From positions 4,998,798 through 5,062,797 of the forward strand of contig OU964925.1 of NCBI GenBank assembly GCA_918807975.1: DNA of 64,000 nt, given 5' to 3'. Shown one piece after another: positions 21,848 through 32,505 of the stretch. The DNA comes from Aplidium turbinatum. Lineage: Eukaryota > Chordata > Ascidiacea > Aplousobranchia > Polyclinidae. Under the pieces are notes generated by a model. The model worked only from the letters and a program-made list of their open reading frames with translations. It had not been told where the DNA came from and did no database searches. Made by a program: the position numbers and the translations under genes. The number at the start of each line of letters is the position of its first letter. Position 1 is the first letter of the stretch.

Positions 21848-22586
21848 ATAAAATTGCAAACACAACTTCACAATTTTCAGACTACCTTTCCAATTCTATT
21901 ACTTAGTAAATCAATTTTTTTACAGCCCACCACCACTCTTGAAATTAAGAAAATTCTCTCTTCCTTTCAATCCAAACTAAGTTGTGGCATTGATGAAATA
22001 CCAACAAAAATTATAAAAGCTTCCCCAGACAATATACTTACTGCACTTGCACATATGTTTAACCTATCCTTAACCAATGGCAAATTCATATCATCATTCA
22101 AAACATCTAAAGTAATACCTGTATTTAAAAAAGGGAAAGCAGAAGACTGCAGTAATTATCGACCTATCAGTTTATTACCATCAATTTCAAAAGTACTTGA
22201 GAAAATAATGTACAACAGAATATACAATTTTCTAGAAGGCAATAACTTCTTCTATGGTCAGCAGTTTGGTTTCAGCCAAAATCTTTCAACAAGTTATGCA
22301 GCATTACATCTTGTTGATAAAATTTCAAATGCAATTGAAAGAAAAGAAACAACGCTAGGTATATTTTTGGACCTGTCCAAAGCATTTGATACTATCAATC
22401 ACCACATTCTGCTAAACAAACTTTACTATTTTGGTATTAGGGGTATAGCCCATGACTGGTTCAGAAGTTACTTACAAAACAGATTTCAAATTGTAAAAGT
22501 ATCTCACTCAATGTCTGCTAAACGAGAAATATGTTATGGAGTACCACAAGGATCGATCCTTGGACCTCTATTATTTTTAATCTATG
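21848..22586 (+). pseudogene. LINE-A reverse transcriptase, first part
   Basis: The RT palm and fingers are intact here: FKKGKAEDCSNYRPISLLPS, FLDLSKAFDTINHHILL (motif A with its catalytic Asp) and YGVPQGSILGPLLFLIYV (motif B/C region). The sequence breaks off just before the ND of the YVND motif, where the MITE at 22591-23212 is inserted. The clade is CR1/L2/Jockey-like rather than RTE by these motifs; I am not certain of the exact clade. Confidence 0.88.
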
Positions 22587-22590
22587 TTAA

Positions 22591-23212
22591 CCCTATTCGG
22601 ACTAACGGGTGGACGGGTTCCGTCCATACCTAAAATTTTCATCGATTACATAAAAGTTACTGGCTCAAATTAGCTGAAGTTTTATGACTTTTCCTAAAAA
22701 TTATTCATCTTTGTTTTAGTAATAAAATGACATTTTTATGTGGTATAGTTTTTTAGTTATCAGCAGTTTTTGACACCCTACTCCTAAAATTGCCAGGTCA
22801 TCTGAAAAACTTTATCATCTTGTACAAGCAAGTTAGCAAACATTTGAATTGTTTTGTGCCTTCCAAGATTTACTGCGTGACCTACATGAATACTGACCAT
22901 TTCGGATTACATGCATGACTGGACCGTGTGCCTTGTACGAAGATATTAACGATTTCAGGAGATTATGACGGAGACATCAGAAAAATTAAAAAAAATGACT
23001 ACTTTTAGCAAAAAAGCAATAGCAAATAACTGGTAGAGTATGTGTGTCCACTTAAAATTTTAACCAGTTTGTCAATAATTTTGCTTCAACTTTGCGAAAA
23101 AAGCGACCTCGTAACGTTTTTATATCAAAAGTTATTAGCAAATGACATTGTGGATGGAATAAGTCCACACGTCAGGCCATTACCTCACAAAAATAGCTTA
23201 GTCCGAATAGGG
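22591..23212. mobile_element. TTAA MITE (622 bp) inside LINE-A RT
   Basis: It has perfect 15-bp TIRs, CCCTATTCGGACTAA and TTAGTCCGAATAGGG, with TTAA duplicated at 22587-22590 and 23213-23216. It carries no transposase. The termini share CCCTAT with piggyBac-3, but the rest differs, so it is a different piggyBac-like or other TTAA-specific family (Kolobok also uses TTAA). Confidence 0.93.
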
Positions 23213-23216
23213 TTAA

Positions 23217-23617
23217 TGATTTTTCGAGATGTTTAGTACACTCTGAATCTATAATGTTTGCTGACGATACCAATTTATTCTTTTGCAGTAAAAATTATGA
23301 TAAACTTTTCGAAATGGCGAATGAGGAAATGACAGGAATAACAAATTGGTTAGCAGCAAACAAGCTATCACTAAATGTAAAAAAAAAATACATGTTATTC
23401 AGTAATACAAATAAACTTTCAAACCTCTCTTACACACTGTCTATATGTAATCAACCCATTGAAGGGTCAACACTATTAGTTTTCTGGGCATTCTGCTGAG
23501 CGAAGACTTGTCATGGAAACCCCACATGCTATCTTTACTGCAAAAACTTCGCAAAAACTTTGGAGTGATCTGCAAGGTTAAGCCCTACTTAAACACCAAC
23601 AATTTGATTTGCCTTTA
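23217..23617 (+). pseudogene. LINE-A RT, FADD and thumb part
   Basis: RT sequence resumes with FSRCLVHSESIMFADDTNLFF, the catalytic FADD box. NWLAANKLSLNVKK and WKPHMLSLLQKLRKNFG (thumb) follow, with one frame change between them. The piece ends at LYH, at the CCATT duplicated by BEL-3. Confidence 0.85.
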
Positions 23618-23622
23618 CCATT

Positions 23623-24050
23623 TGTTGAATGTGAATCATAATGTTTTCCCCTTTTTATTCTTGGAATTTAATGCGCATGAACCGATGTAAACCTGTCGCA
23701 CGTTTTCGGAATTAAGCATTAGACTCTGATCAGCAGTTGAGTTTGTAAGCAATTTCAGCACTGTTGTGTTTGTACAAACTAGTGTAATGTTAGCAAGGGA
23801 TTAGTTATTCTTGGTTTATCTGTAGACTATCTTTATGAGTGTGATGTGACATTCAATTTCTTAACTATTTCCTTTTGAATAAGATCCAAACGTAGTAATC
23901 AGATTTAAGTAAGTGTATGTGCTTGTTGATTAAATTAAATTTGAATTGATTAACCTGGATGAATAAAAGAATACAGTACATTACTTGCTTGCTGCATTAT
24001 TAGGAGTCAGAAACAAATAGAATCAGCCCGTAAGCTGGCTAAAGCTTACA
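23623..24050 (+). repeat. BEL-3 5' LTR (428 bp)
   Basis: It starts TGTTGAATGTGAATC and ends CTAAAGCTTACA (TG..CA). GAATAAAAGAATACAG near the 3' part is a plausible polyadenylation signal. The R/U5 border cannot be placed. Confidence 0.95.
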
Positions 24051-24086
24051 AAATTACTACGCAGTGATCCTCTGACTTGAAAGCTT

Positions 24087-27000
24087 ATGGAGGACTTAAT
24101 TGACTTGGGCTTACCAGTGCAACAGGTACAAGACAGCCCATGTGTGCAAAACACTAGTGAGTGTTCAATACCAGGTCCAAATCTTAGGACACCAACACCT
24201 ATACAACAGAGGGCCAAGCAAAAAGAAGAAATTGCTCATTTGCGCTACAAAACTCTGAAGGCTAAACAGCTTGCATTAGAAGCTGAATATGAGTGGGCAA
24301 TCGCAAAGGGAGAACTTTTGGATGTGCAGATGCAAAGCCCCATGAACTATGAACCTAATCCATTGCCACAAATGAAGACTGAAGAGATCTGTTTCTCAAA
24401 CAAACCTCAAGTAAAAGAAGAACCAAGATATTTGGATCACCCTGATCAGCAGCTTTCTCCTATCTATGCAGAGTCATCTATTTCCTTTGCTGAATTTAAA
24501 CCTGCTTCAAAGACTGCTAAACCAGAACCCTTGGCTCCTCCACCTGTGCTAGAAAAAGAAACTCCACCCGTTTCTAGAGATGTCAAGTGGGATGAGTTGG
24601 TAGGTTTGTTTAATAGCCTAGCTCAATCTTCTGCACAAGGGCCTTTGCCCCCACGTGAAGTTAAAGGGTTCTTTGGAGATCCTCAGGACTTTCATAGATT
24701 CATTGTTGAATTTGATTCCCTTATTGCAAACAGAATTTTGGACCCTACAACCAAGCTTAGCTACCTCATTGACAACTGCATTGGGACTGCACGAGACTCC
24801 ATTCAATCATGCATGACAATTGCATTGAATGACCCTGAAAAGGCTTACCAAACTGCCAGAAAAATCTTGTTTAATCAATTTGGTCAAGAATTCAAGGTAG
24901 TTGCTGCTCATATTCAACCACTGAAGGAAGGTCCCAAGCTAAAGGTAAATGATGTAGAGGCGTTAAACAAACTTGGTGTTGATATGCGTAATTGCTATAT
25001 TACTTTGAAAGAATGGGGTTGTGATATGGAGCTCAATAACCATAGCACAATCGACAGCATTTTCCTTAGACTACCTGTCTATCTTCAAAAGGATTTCCAT
25101 CATCGAACCAAAACTATCTATCTCATCGGGAAGGAACCAACCTTTGTCGACTTACTAGAGTTTGTGGAAGAAAATGTTGCATTGTCAAACACCAGGTTTG
25201 GCCTGTTACTAGCCAACAATGAACCAGCTAAAGGAAGTGGAAGAGTACCAAATCATACGCCTGCATATCGAAAAGCGGCACTCCACTCAACGCAAGCAAC
25301 CACACGAAATGCATCACAAACCTGTGTCATGTGTAAAGAAGATCACCCATTGTGGAAATGTGAGGCCTTCAACAAACAACCAATTTCATCCAGAGAACAA
25401 GTTGTACGCCACAATGGTTTATGTTACAACTGTTTGCGGCCAGGACATTTCAGTCGCAATTGCATGAGCAAGCAGAGATGCAAAGTAAACCAATGCCACA
25501 AAGCGCATCATACTCTGCTTCATAACCAGACTGTGTCTAAGCCTGGTTTGAACGATCTTGTCAATCCAACACCACCCGGAAGCCATTCATCAAACATTAC
25601 AACAGGAAGCACAGACACTATCGCTCAAACTAGTGTAATGTCCAGGGTGCGCCTGAAGGTGGTACCTGTTGAAATATGGGCGGATGGATCCAACATAACC
25701 ACAAAAACATACGCTTTCCTTGATGAAGGTTCTAACGCAACACTATGCAAAACCAGCCTGCTTAAGAAACTGAAGGCGAAAGGAAAAGAAGAAACAATCT
25801 CGATATCGACTGTAAATGGCCAGCAAAACAAGAATGTTGCTATGCTAAACCTGAATGTAAAGGGTGTCTATGAAAGGAATGTGATTCGAATGCAAAATGT
25901 GTATGCGGTGCGGTCTTTGCCCAAATTAACCAATGACATCCCAACTGAAAATGACATGAAATTGTATGACCACCTGAAGGGGATTGAATTTCCTGATCTC
26001 GACATTAAAGAGATTGAACTCCTGGTTGGTGCAGACAATTTGCAGGCGCATCACATTATCGAAGAAAGGTATGGTGGAAATGGACAACCGAAGGCTGTGC
26101 ACACTGGACTTGGGTGGTCTCTCATTGGTCGAGAAAATGTTAAAGGAAGCAATGGCATTCAGGTGCACTTTATGCAAGCAGATCCTGTGAATCACCTGAA
26201 CCAGTTGTATGCATGTGACTTATGTGGAGGTGATGAAGATCTTCTGGCCCCATCCATTGAGGACAACATAGCATTGAAAACTATGGAAGACACGGTGAAG
26301 AAGATGGGAAACCATTACCAGATTGGCCTCCCTTGGAAATCTGATAATGTGACATTACCATACAACCGCCCTATGGCTGAAAAACGACTTGACTACCAGA
26401 AAAGAAAGTTTCAACGCGACCCGGAGCTGTTCAACAAATACAAAGAGAAGATCAAGGAGTACATCGACAATGACTACGCTAGAAGAGTGCCTGATGATAA
26501 TGTACAAGCATCTGAAAACCGTTGTTGGTATATTCCTCATCATTCAACTGGGGACAAATTCCGAGTGGTATTTGATTGTGCTGCTAGGTTTGGTGGTACT
26601 TCACTGAATGAACAACTACTTCAAGGTCCAGATCACACCAACAATTTGGTTGGTGTGCTATCTAGATTTCGTCAGGAGGAAGTTGCCTTTGTATGTGATA
26701 TAAAGGGGATGTTCCACCAAGTACAAGTTCAACCTAAAGATTGGAATGCTCTGCGGTTCTTATGGTGGCCAGATCACGATTTGAAAAGGGAACCTGTAGA
26801 TTATCAAATGAAAGTCCATTTGTTCGGCGCAACTTCATCTCCAGGTTGTGCAGGATATGCTCTAAAGAAAACAGCAAAGGACAATGCTACCAATGCCGAT
26901 GAACTAACATTACATACAGTCAATAAAAATTTTTATGTAGATGACTGCTTAAAATCTGTGGACACCCCTAAAAGGGCGGTGCATTTAATAAACCAACTGG

Positions 27001-29552
27001 GGTTACTGTTGAGCAGTGGTGGGTTTCAACTCACCAAGTACAACAGTAACTGCCGGTCGGTTCTTTCTTCTATTCCAGAGTCTGATAGGGCAGTGAGTAA
27101 TGCGATAAATGTTAACTTTGAAAAACTGCCTTGTCAAACCACTCTGGGAGTAACTTGGAACACCAAGGACGACATCTTCAAAGTCAAGGTTGATGTGAGA
27201 GAAAGGTCCATCACTCGACGAGGGATTCTATCAACAATCAGCCAAATCTATGACCCGCTTGGATTGGTGCAACCCTTCATTTTGCCCATGAGAAACCTGT
27301 TACAAGGTTTATGCAGTAGTAACCTTAACTGGGATGACCCATTGCCTCTAGATGTGCAAGTCAAATGGCAGTCATGGCTAAATCATTTACCCAAGCTGCA
27401 GGAGCTATCTGTGCCTCGATGCTACAAACCAGTGGGTTTTACTCCAACAGACATTCAGTTGCATTGCTTTTGTGATGCTAGCCAAACTGGATTTGGGGCT
27501 GTAAGCTATCTACGACTCCAAGCAGGAGATGGCCGTGTCCACTGCTCCTTTGTGATGGGGAAGTCGAGAGTAGCTCCCTTGAAGCCGACAACAATCCCGC
27601 GACTTGAATTGTCCGCAGCTGTGCTGGCTGTGAAATTGAACAAGTTCATCAAACGTGAATTGGAATACACAATCAACTCTGAGTATTTCTGGACTGATTC
27701 AACAGCTGTTCTACGCTACATTGCCTGCACATCAAGAAGGTTTCACACATTTGTCGCAAACCGTTTACAGTTCATCCATGGTTGCACATCCACACGCCAA
27801 TGGAGGTATGTCAACACACACCTCAATCCAGCTGACATCGGTTCACGTGGTGTAAGCCCAGACGCCTACAAAAAGGCCACGGTTTGGTTAGAGGGGCCAC
27901 AATTTCTTACCAAAGGAATCAGCGAGTGGCCAAACCAAATTGTGGAAATGAACCCAATCTCAAACACTGATCCAGAAGTCAAGGTAAAGGTACTCGCTGT
28001 AAACGTGAAGAAGGATTATAAATTGCTTGAAGAAATGTGTACTCGCTACTCAAGTTGGTTCAAATTGTGCAAAGCTGTTGCTTGGTTGCTGAGGTTTCAG
28101 AAATATATTAAGTCGAAGTTTATACTTAAACAGCCGTTGCAGCATGAACCACGCATCACCTCTGCTGAGATTGAAACTGCTGAATCAGAACTTGTCAAGT
28201 TCGTTCAAGACCAGCGATTCAACCCACAAATCAAACTATTGCACAATCACAGCGACAAAACCAATGTCTTCACAAGATTGGATAAGAAAATACTTCGTAG
28301 TTCGGCGTGGCAGCCGCTGCAAGGTTTGTGTCCCATCTTGATTTGTGGTATTCTTCGGGTGGGTGGTCGTCTACAGCGCACTTCCTTGCCATTCAGTGCA
28401 AAACATCCCATTATCATGCCACCAGATCACCACATTACAAGATTGCTGATCCAACATTATCATGAGCTGGAAGGGCACAGTGGAACTCTACATGTTCTTT
28501 CTACAATAAGAGAAAGGTACTGGATCATTCGCGGACAGTCTGCTGTTCGATCAACATTACGTCACTGCATACGATGTCGCTTTCAGCATGCTAAGGTTGG
28601 TGAACAGATTATGGCACCTCTACCAGAATTTCGTGGCACTCCCAACTATCCTCCCTTTAACTGGACAGGCATTGATTACATGGGGCCTGTGTATGTCAAG
28701 TCCGGAAGAAGTACTCCAAAACGTTATATCTGTGTTTTTACTTGTTTGAGCACAAGAGCTGTACACCTTGAAGTTTCCCATTCCATGGATACAAATTCAT
28801 TTTTGCAAGCCTTTCGAAGGTTTATAGGCAGACGATGTAAACCCTCACATGTTTACAGTGACAATGGCACCAACTTTGTTGGTGCAGAAAGAGAGCTTCG
28901 TAACGCTCTTCAAGACTGGAACCAAAGTACTGTGCACAATGCTATGTTGAAACAGGAAATAGCATGGCATTTCAACCCACCTGCGGCAAGTCATCAAGGT
29001 GGGATATGGGAGCGTATCATCCGAACTGTCCGTAAGGTTCTGTACGCCCTTGTCCAAGACAGACTGCTTAAAGATGAAGCTCTGCACACGTTCATAGTAG
29101 AAGTAGAGCACATTCTCAATAACCGTCCAATCACAGCCATGAGTGATGACTCTAAGGATGAACCTCCCCTCACTCCTAAAATGTTGTTGACTGGTTGTAT
29201 AAATACAGACGCTACCCCGGGTGCCTTCATTATGGCTGATGGGTATCGTAAATCCTGGAAATTGGTTCAACATTTGGCCGACCAGTTCTGGGCACAATGG
29301 TTAAAACAATATCTGCCTGTTCTTCAATCGCGTTCTAAATGGACTGTTCAACGCAACAACTTTAAAATTGGCGACTTGGTTTTAATGCTCCAAGAGAACA
29401 CTAAACGCGGCTCTTGGCCTAAAGGCATTATTAGTGACATTTATCCTGACAAGGATGGTATTGTAAGAAGGGTTCTCGTTAAAACTGCTGAGTCATCATT
29501 AATTCGCGACATTCGCAAACTGTGCTTCATCGAAGCGGCTCAACAAGATTAA
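24087..29552 (+). CDS. BEL-3 gag-pol polyprotein (1821 aa)
   Basis: One uninterrupted frame encodes the typical BEL/Pao order. A gag region has a DUF1759-like stretch at about 190-330. Two zinc knuckles lie at about 412-475 (CVMCKEDHPLWKC, CYNCLRPGHFSRNC). The aspartic protease has a DEGS box at about 545. RT lies at about 830-1010 with YVDD at about 948. A peptidase-A17-type segment with RRGILSTISQIYDPLGL and an RNase H-like domain (FCDASQTGFGA, WTDSTAVLRY) follow. The integrase has an HHCC finger at about 1456-1500, then the GIDYMGP, YSDNGTNF and GGIWER segments of its catalytic core, and a C-terminal domain. It has no env and matches the length usual for the family. Confidence 0.95.
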   Translation: MEDLIDLGLPVQQVQDSPCVQNTSECSIPGPNLRTPTPIQQRAKQKEEIAHLRYKTLKAKQLALEAEYEWAIAKGELLDVQMQSPMNYEPNPLPQMKTEEICFSNKPQVKEEPRYLDHPDQQLSPIYAESSISFAEFKPASKTAKPEPLAPPPVLEKETPPVSRDVKWDELVGLFNSLAQSSAQGPLPPREVKGFFGDPQDFHRFIVEFDSLIANRILDPTTKLSYLIDNCIGTARDSIQSCMTIALNDPEKAYQTARKILFNQFGQEFKVVAAHIQPLKEGPKLKVNDVEALNKLGVDMRNCYITLKEWGCDMELNNHSTIDSIFLRLPVYLQKDFHHRTKTIYLIGKEPTFVDLLEFVEENVALSNTRFGLLLANNEPAKGSGRVPNHTPAYRKAALHSTQATTRNASQTCVMCKEDHPLWKCEAFNKQPISSREQVVRHNGLCYNCLRPGHFSRNCMSKQRCKVNQCHKAHHTLLHNQTVSKPGLNDLVNPTPPGSHSSNITTGSTDTIAQTSVMSRVRLKVVPVEIWADGSNITTKTYAFLDEGSNATLCKTSLLKKLKAKGKEETISISTVNGQQNKNVAMLNLNVKGVYERNVIRMQNVYAVRSLPKLTNDIPTENDMKLYDHLKGIEFPDLDIKEIELLVGADNLQAHHIIEERYGGNGQPKAVHTGLGWSLIGRENVKGSNGIQVHFMQADPVNHLNQLYACDLCGGDEDLLAPSIEDNIALKTMEDTVKKMGNHYQIGLPWKSDNVTLPYNRPMAEKRLDYQKRKFQRDPELFNKYKEKIKEYIDNDYARRVPDDNVQASENRCWYIPHHSTGDKFRVVFDCAARFGGTSLNEQLLQGPDHTNNLVGVLSRFRQEEVAFVCDIKGMFHQVQVQPKDWNALRFLWWPDHDLKREPVDYQMKVHLFGATSSPGCAGYALKKTAKDNATNADELTLHTVNKNFYVDDCLKSVDTPKRAVHLINQLGLLLSSGGFQLTKYNSNCRSVLSSIPESDRAVSNAINVNFEKLPCQTTLGVTWNTKDDIFKVKVDVRERSITRRGILSTISQIYDPLGLVQPFILPMRNLLQGLCSSNLNWDDPLPLDVQVKWQSWLNHLPKLQELSVPRCYKPVGFTPTDIQLHCFCDASQTGFGAVSYLRLQAGDGRVHCSFVMGKSRVAPLKPTTIPRLELSAAVLAVKLNKFIKRELEYTINSEYFWTDSTAVLRYIACTSRRFHTFVANRLQFIHGCTSTRQWRYVNTHLNPADIGSRGVSPDAYKKATVWLEGPQFLTKGISEWPNQIVEMNPISNTDPEVKVKVLAVNVKKDYKLLEEMCTRYSSWFKLCKAVAWLLRFQKYIKSKFILKQPLQHEPRITSAEIETAESELVKFVQDQRFNPQIKLLHNHSDKTNVFTRLDKKILRSSAWQPLQGLCPILICGILRVGGRLQRTSLPFSAKHPIIMPPDHHITRLLIQHYHELEGHSGTLHVLSTIRERYWIIRGQSAVRSTLRHCIRCRFQHAKVGEQIMAPLPEFRGTPNYPPFNWTGIDYMGPVYVKSGRSTPKRYICVFTCLSTRAVHLEVSHSMDTNSFLQAFRRFIGRRCKPSHVYSDNGTNFVGAERELRNALQDWNQSTVHNAMLKQEIAWHFNPPAASHQGGIWERIIRTVRKVLYALVQDRLLKDEALHTFIVEVEHILNNRPITAMSDDSKDEPPLTPKMLLTGCINTDATPGAFIMADGYRKSWKLVQHLADQFWAQWLKQYLPVLQSRSKWTVQRNNFKIGDLVLMLQENTKRGSWPKGIISDIYPDKDGIVRRVLVKTAESSLIRDIRKLCFIEAAQQD

Positions 29553-29985
29553 TGTGCATTGTGTACTCGCCACTGTGGTAGTTAATCATGTAAGAATTCC
29601 TCTCTAGGTAACTTCTAGCATGATTAAGTATACCACACACTCTATTTGATCGATTTGTTGTGACATGTGTAAATTGTAAAACTCTGGATTAGGGTTAAAC
29701 TCTGGTAGCCTTCATGCTCTCGGTCCACAGTAAGGGACATGTTATCACGTTTGATTTGCAGAGAGACTTTACGATATGCGTCGACGCGACGCTATTCTGG
29801 AACTACAGCGCCCTTGTGTTGTGTGTACGTTTAAATTTTCATTGCATCCACTAGCCGCTAGACGGCCCGATGAGTGGTCTAGGTGTTTTCCATTTATTTG
29901 TGATAACAAATTGCTGTATTGGCCTGAACATTCACATTCAGGAGATTTGAAATAACTGTTCTTAACTAGTTATTTGGGCGGGCTA

Positions 29986-30414
29986 TGTTGAATGTGAATC
30001 ATAATGTTTTCCCCTTTTTTTTTCTTGGAATTTAATGCGCATGAACCGATGTAAACCTGTCGCACGTTTTCGGAATTAAGCATTAGACTCTGATCAGCAG
30101 TTGAGTTTGTAAGCAATTTCAGCACTGTTGTGTTTGTACAAACTAGTGTAATGTTAGCAAGGGATTAGTTATTCTTGGTTTATCTGTAGACTATCTTTAT
30201 GAGTGTGATGTGACATTCAATTTCTTAACTATTTCCTTTTGAATAAGATCCAAACGTAGTAATCAGATTTAAGTAAGTGTATGTGCTTGTTGATTAAATT
30301 AAATTTGAATTGATTAACCTGGATGAATAAAAGAATACAGTACATTACTTGCTTGCTGCATTATTAGGAGTCAGAAACAAATAGAATCAGCCCGTAAGCT
30401 GGCTAAAGCTTACA
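29986..30414 (+). repeat. BEL-3 3' LTR (429 bp)
   Basis: It is identical to the 5' LTR except in the T-run near its start, and is followed by the CCATT target duplicate. Confidence 0.95.
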
Positions 30415-30419
30415 CCATT

Positions 30420-30862
30420 CCTTAATTGAAAGCAATCTCCGGTATTGCATAAGTGTATAGAAGCATGGTCATGTAACTGTTTTAAATAAGCTTCAAAAGA
30501 ATTGCAACAAATTTATAAAAATGATTGCAAAACATAAATCAAATCACTCTGAATCCCATAATTTCTTCACAATTGACGAACTATACACAATACAAACTGC
30601 AAAATTATTGTTCAAGCTCAAACACAATCACTTACCCCAATGCTTTAATTCCCTATTTCAACTTAATAACAATTTGCACTCAATATCAACCAGAAGCAAC
30701 AATCACTTTTTCCTCCCCTACTTCTCCAAAAGACTGACTCAACAATCCATTCAGTTTAGTGGAGTAAAAGTGTGGAACAATCTCCCGAAAACCATCACTG
30801 AAATTGAAACCTTTTCAATATTTTGCAGTAACCTGAAAAAGCACTTGCGTTCTGAAAATTAA
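30420..30862 (+). pseudogene. LINE-A ORF2 C-terminal end
   Basis: After BEL-3 the LINE continues in its post-RT region, with an open frame 30521-30862. It contains FTIDELYTIQTAKLLFKLKH and, before the stop, FSGVKVWNNLPKTITEIETF, the usual ORF2 C-terminal motif (GxxxWNxLPxxI). It is related to the LINE-B end but clearly a different subfamily. Confidence 0.85.
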
Positions 30863-32039
30863 CCTCTAACAACCTGTGCTGTAACTCTTTAATTATCTGA
30901 CTGTATTATTGATTGTTGTACCAAATCCTGGTATAGCATGCCTTTCCAAATGCCACTTTTGTAAATTTATCCTACATATCATATATTACTATATTATACA
31001 TTAACATATCTTACTATACGTATATCTTATATATTACACCCGACTGGATAAGGATGATGATTCCTATCTCTACTCTTCCATCAGTTCCATGAATAAGCTA
31101 CTATAACTTACCATATTGCATAATTTAATATTTGCCAGATAAGAATATATCACTAAGTTACTACCAGCTTGCATCTAACTACTCCCTGATTATTATAAGC
31201 TATTATGTTCGTTCAGAGGATCGCTTGACTTTTCGTAAGATTATTATTTAGGTTGGTTTGGAAAAGATGCTTGAAACAACTCAGACACTACATCCTTCAT
31301 CGGCCCTACCAAAGAATCTCCACCTCTCATTACTGATACCAAAAACACTTCATCCCTCACTGACGCTATAAAAGATGATTCAACTCTTATTAGAAATATC
31401 AAAAACACGCTGCTATATCATCATGCTTCTTATGCTCTTACCTGCGCAGGAAATTAATTTAAAAAACAAAGCTTTTTTTAACTATTTTATCTTGATAATG
31501 AGTTGCCATATTGTGTATTTGTTCTGCAATATATTGGCTTCTTAACCCTTTCTGGTATTCGTGTCAAAGACACGCGAAAAGCACGAGACGGGACCATTTG
31601 GCCACGCCCTGATTAATGGGTTATAACTCAGCCGCTAAATATCGCACATTTGAGAAAATTGGCATGCACATAGTCAAATGCTTTTATTTTATATTGTAAT
31701 TATTTGTTTTCGAAATAAATGCTTAGTTTGTGTATTCTGAAGACATATGTTGCAAAAAAGCTCTAAAAACGCGAATTTTGCTGGCATTTAGTCATTTTAT
31801 GTCCGATTTTCTTCGTTCGAATTTTAATTTTGATGATTTTGTGACCATTCAAAAAAATACTTTGAAACAAATTATTTTTTCCTACAATAAATACAGTATT
31901 TTTCATATTCATACTACATCAAGCGATTTTGAGTTTATTGTGATGAATTGCACTGATAGGTTCTCCACATGTGGTCATGGCTGCTTAGCATCGCAGTATC
32001 TCTCATGACAAATCAAGATGAATGAAAGCATAAAATAGT
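30863..32039. other. LINE-A 3' region and unassigned DNA
   Basis: An AT-rich stretch probably contains the LINE-A 3' untranslated end, but no poly-A or microsatellite tail marks it. At 31544 a TTAACCCTTTCTGG sequence looks like a piggyBac-type terminus; no inverted partner was found. An unremarkable 92-codon frame at 31730-32008 has no recognised motif. Confidence 0.4.
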
Positions 32040-32505
32040 TGTCGCGTCCCAGCCAGCAAATCATTTTTTTACATTGATTCAACCTTCGCAGATTGATTTT
32101 CTGGTTGAAAGAACTCTAGGTTATCACATTCTTTCCCAGCCAGCAAAATTGGTCCTTTTCACATTTATTTAACGTTTGCAGACGTCGAATCATTGTTGAA
32201 AGTGGTTGATTTACTGGCTGGAATAGAAGTATAGGTAACACGATTTCCAGTCAGCTGTTTTTTCAAGCGTTTCATTTTATAACATAGAGTGTGGCTTTCA
32301 TTTCAACCTGCCAAAATGTTTTAGAATCAGAAAAAAAGCTTCTTTTTGATACTTTTCAATGTAGCTAAACGTTGAAACGATATAAAAGCCAACTTTTCTG
32401 CCTGGGCTGCTGCTTTTAGCTAAATTTCTCAGACAGCAAAACCCGTCATTTTTCAGACGTTGAATCAATGTAAAAATGACTGTTTTTTCTGTCTGGGTTG
32501 TTTAA
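32040..32505. repeat. cluster of CCCAGCCAGC / GTTGAATCAATG palindromic units
   Basis: At least three units begin near CCCAGCCAGCAAA or CAGACAGCAAAA (32046, 32152, 32430). Each contains a TTACATTGATTCAAC-like arm, a short centre, an ACGTTGAATCAATGTAA-like arm, and ends with a complement such as TGGCTGG or GTCTGGG. The units are roughly 70-100 bp and self-complementary, so they can form hairpins. Confidence 0.7.

Larger units (their letters stand above)
23623..30414 (+). mobile_element. BEL-3: BEL/Pao element that looks whole (6792 bp)
   Basis: Two LTRs (23623-24050 and 29986-30414) flank one long gag-pol frame. A 5-bp TSD, CCATT, is present at 23618-23622 and 30415-30419. A purine-rich tract (GGGCGGGCTA) directly precedes the 3' LTR. 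The two LTRs differ only in one T-run, so insertion is very recent. No breaks were seen. It interrupts LINE-A within its thumb-coding region. No envelope frame is present downstream of pol. Confidence 0.95.
14234..30862 (+). mobile_element. LINE-A (CR1/Jockey-like), split by four insertions
   Basis: One 5'-truncated LINE on the plus strand is present as pieces at 14234-14777, 21508-21539, 21848-22586, 23217-23617 and 30420-30862. The gaps are piggyBac-3, a SINE, a TTAA MITE and BEL-3, each bounded by a target duplication. Protein sequence reads naturally from one piece to the next across each duplication. The endonuclease domain is missing. The element contains the endonuclease-RT linker, the whole RT and the C-terminal domain. 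Its 3' end beyond the stop at 30862 was not located. Confidence 0.88.

Noticed and set aside
28845-29297. 150-codon minus-strand frame inside BEL-3
   Set aside because: It is a shadow of the integrase-coding sequence on the other strand.
31544-31560. TTAACCCTTTCTGG as the end of another piggyBac-type element
   Set aside because: No inverted partner with TTAA could be found within several kilobases.
31730-32008. 92-codon plus-strand frame
   Set aside because: No recognisable motif, no splice sites of note, AT-rich surroundings; most likely chance.
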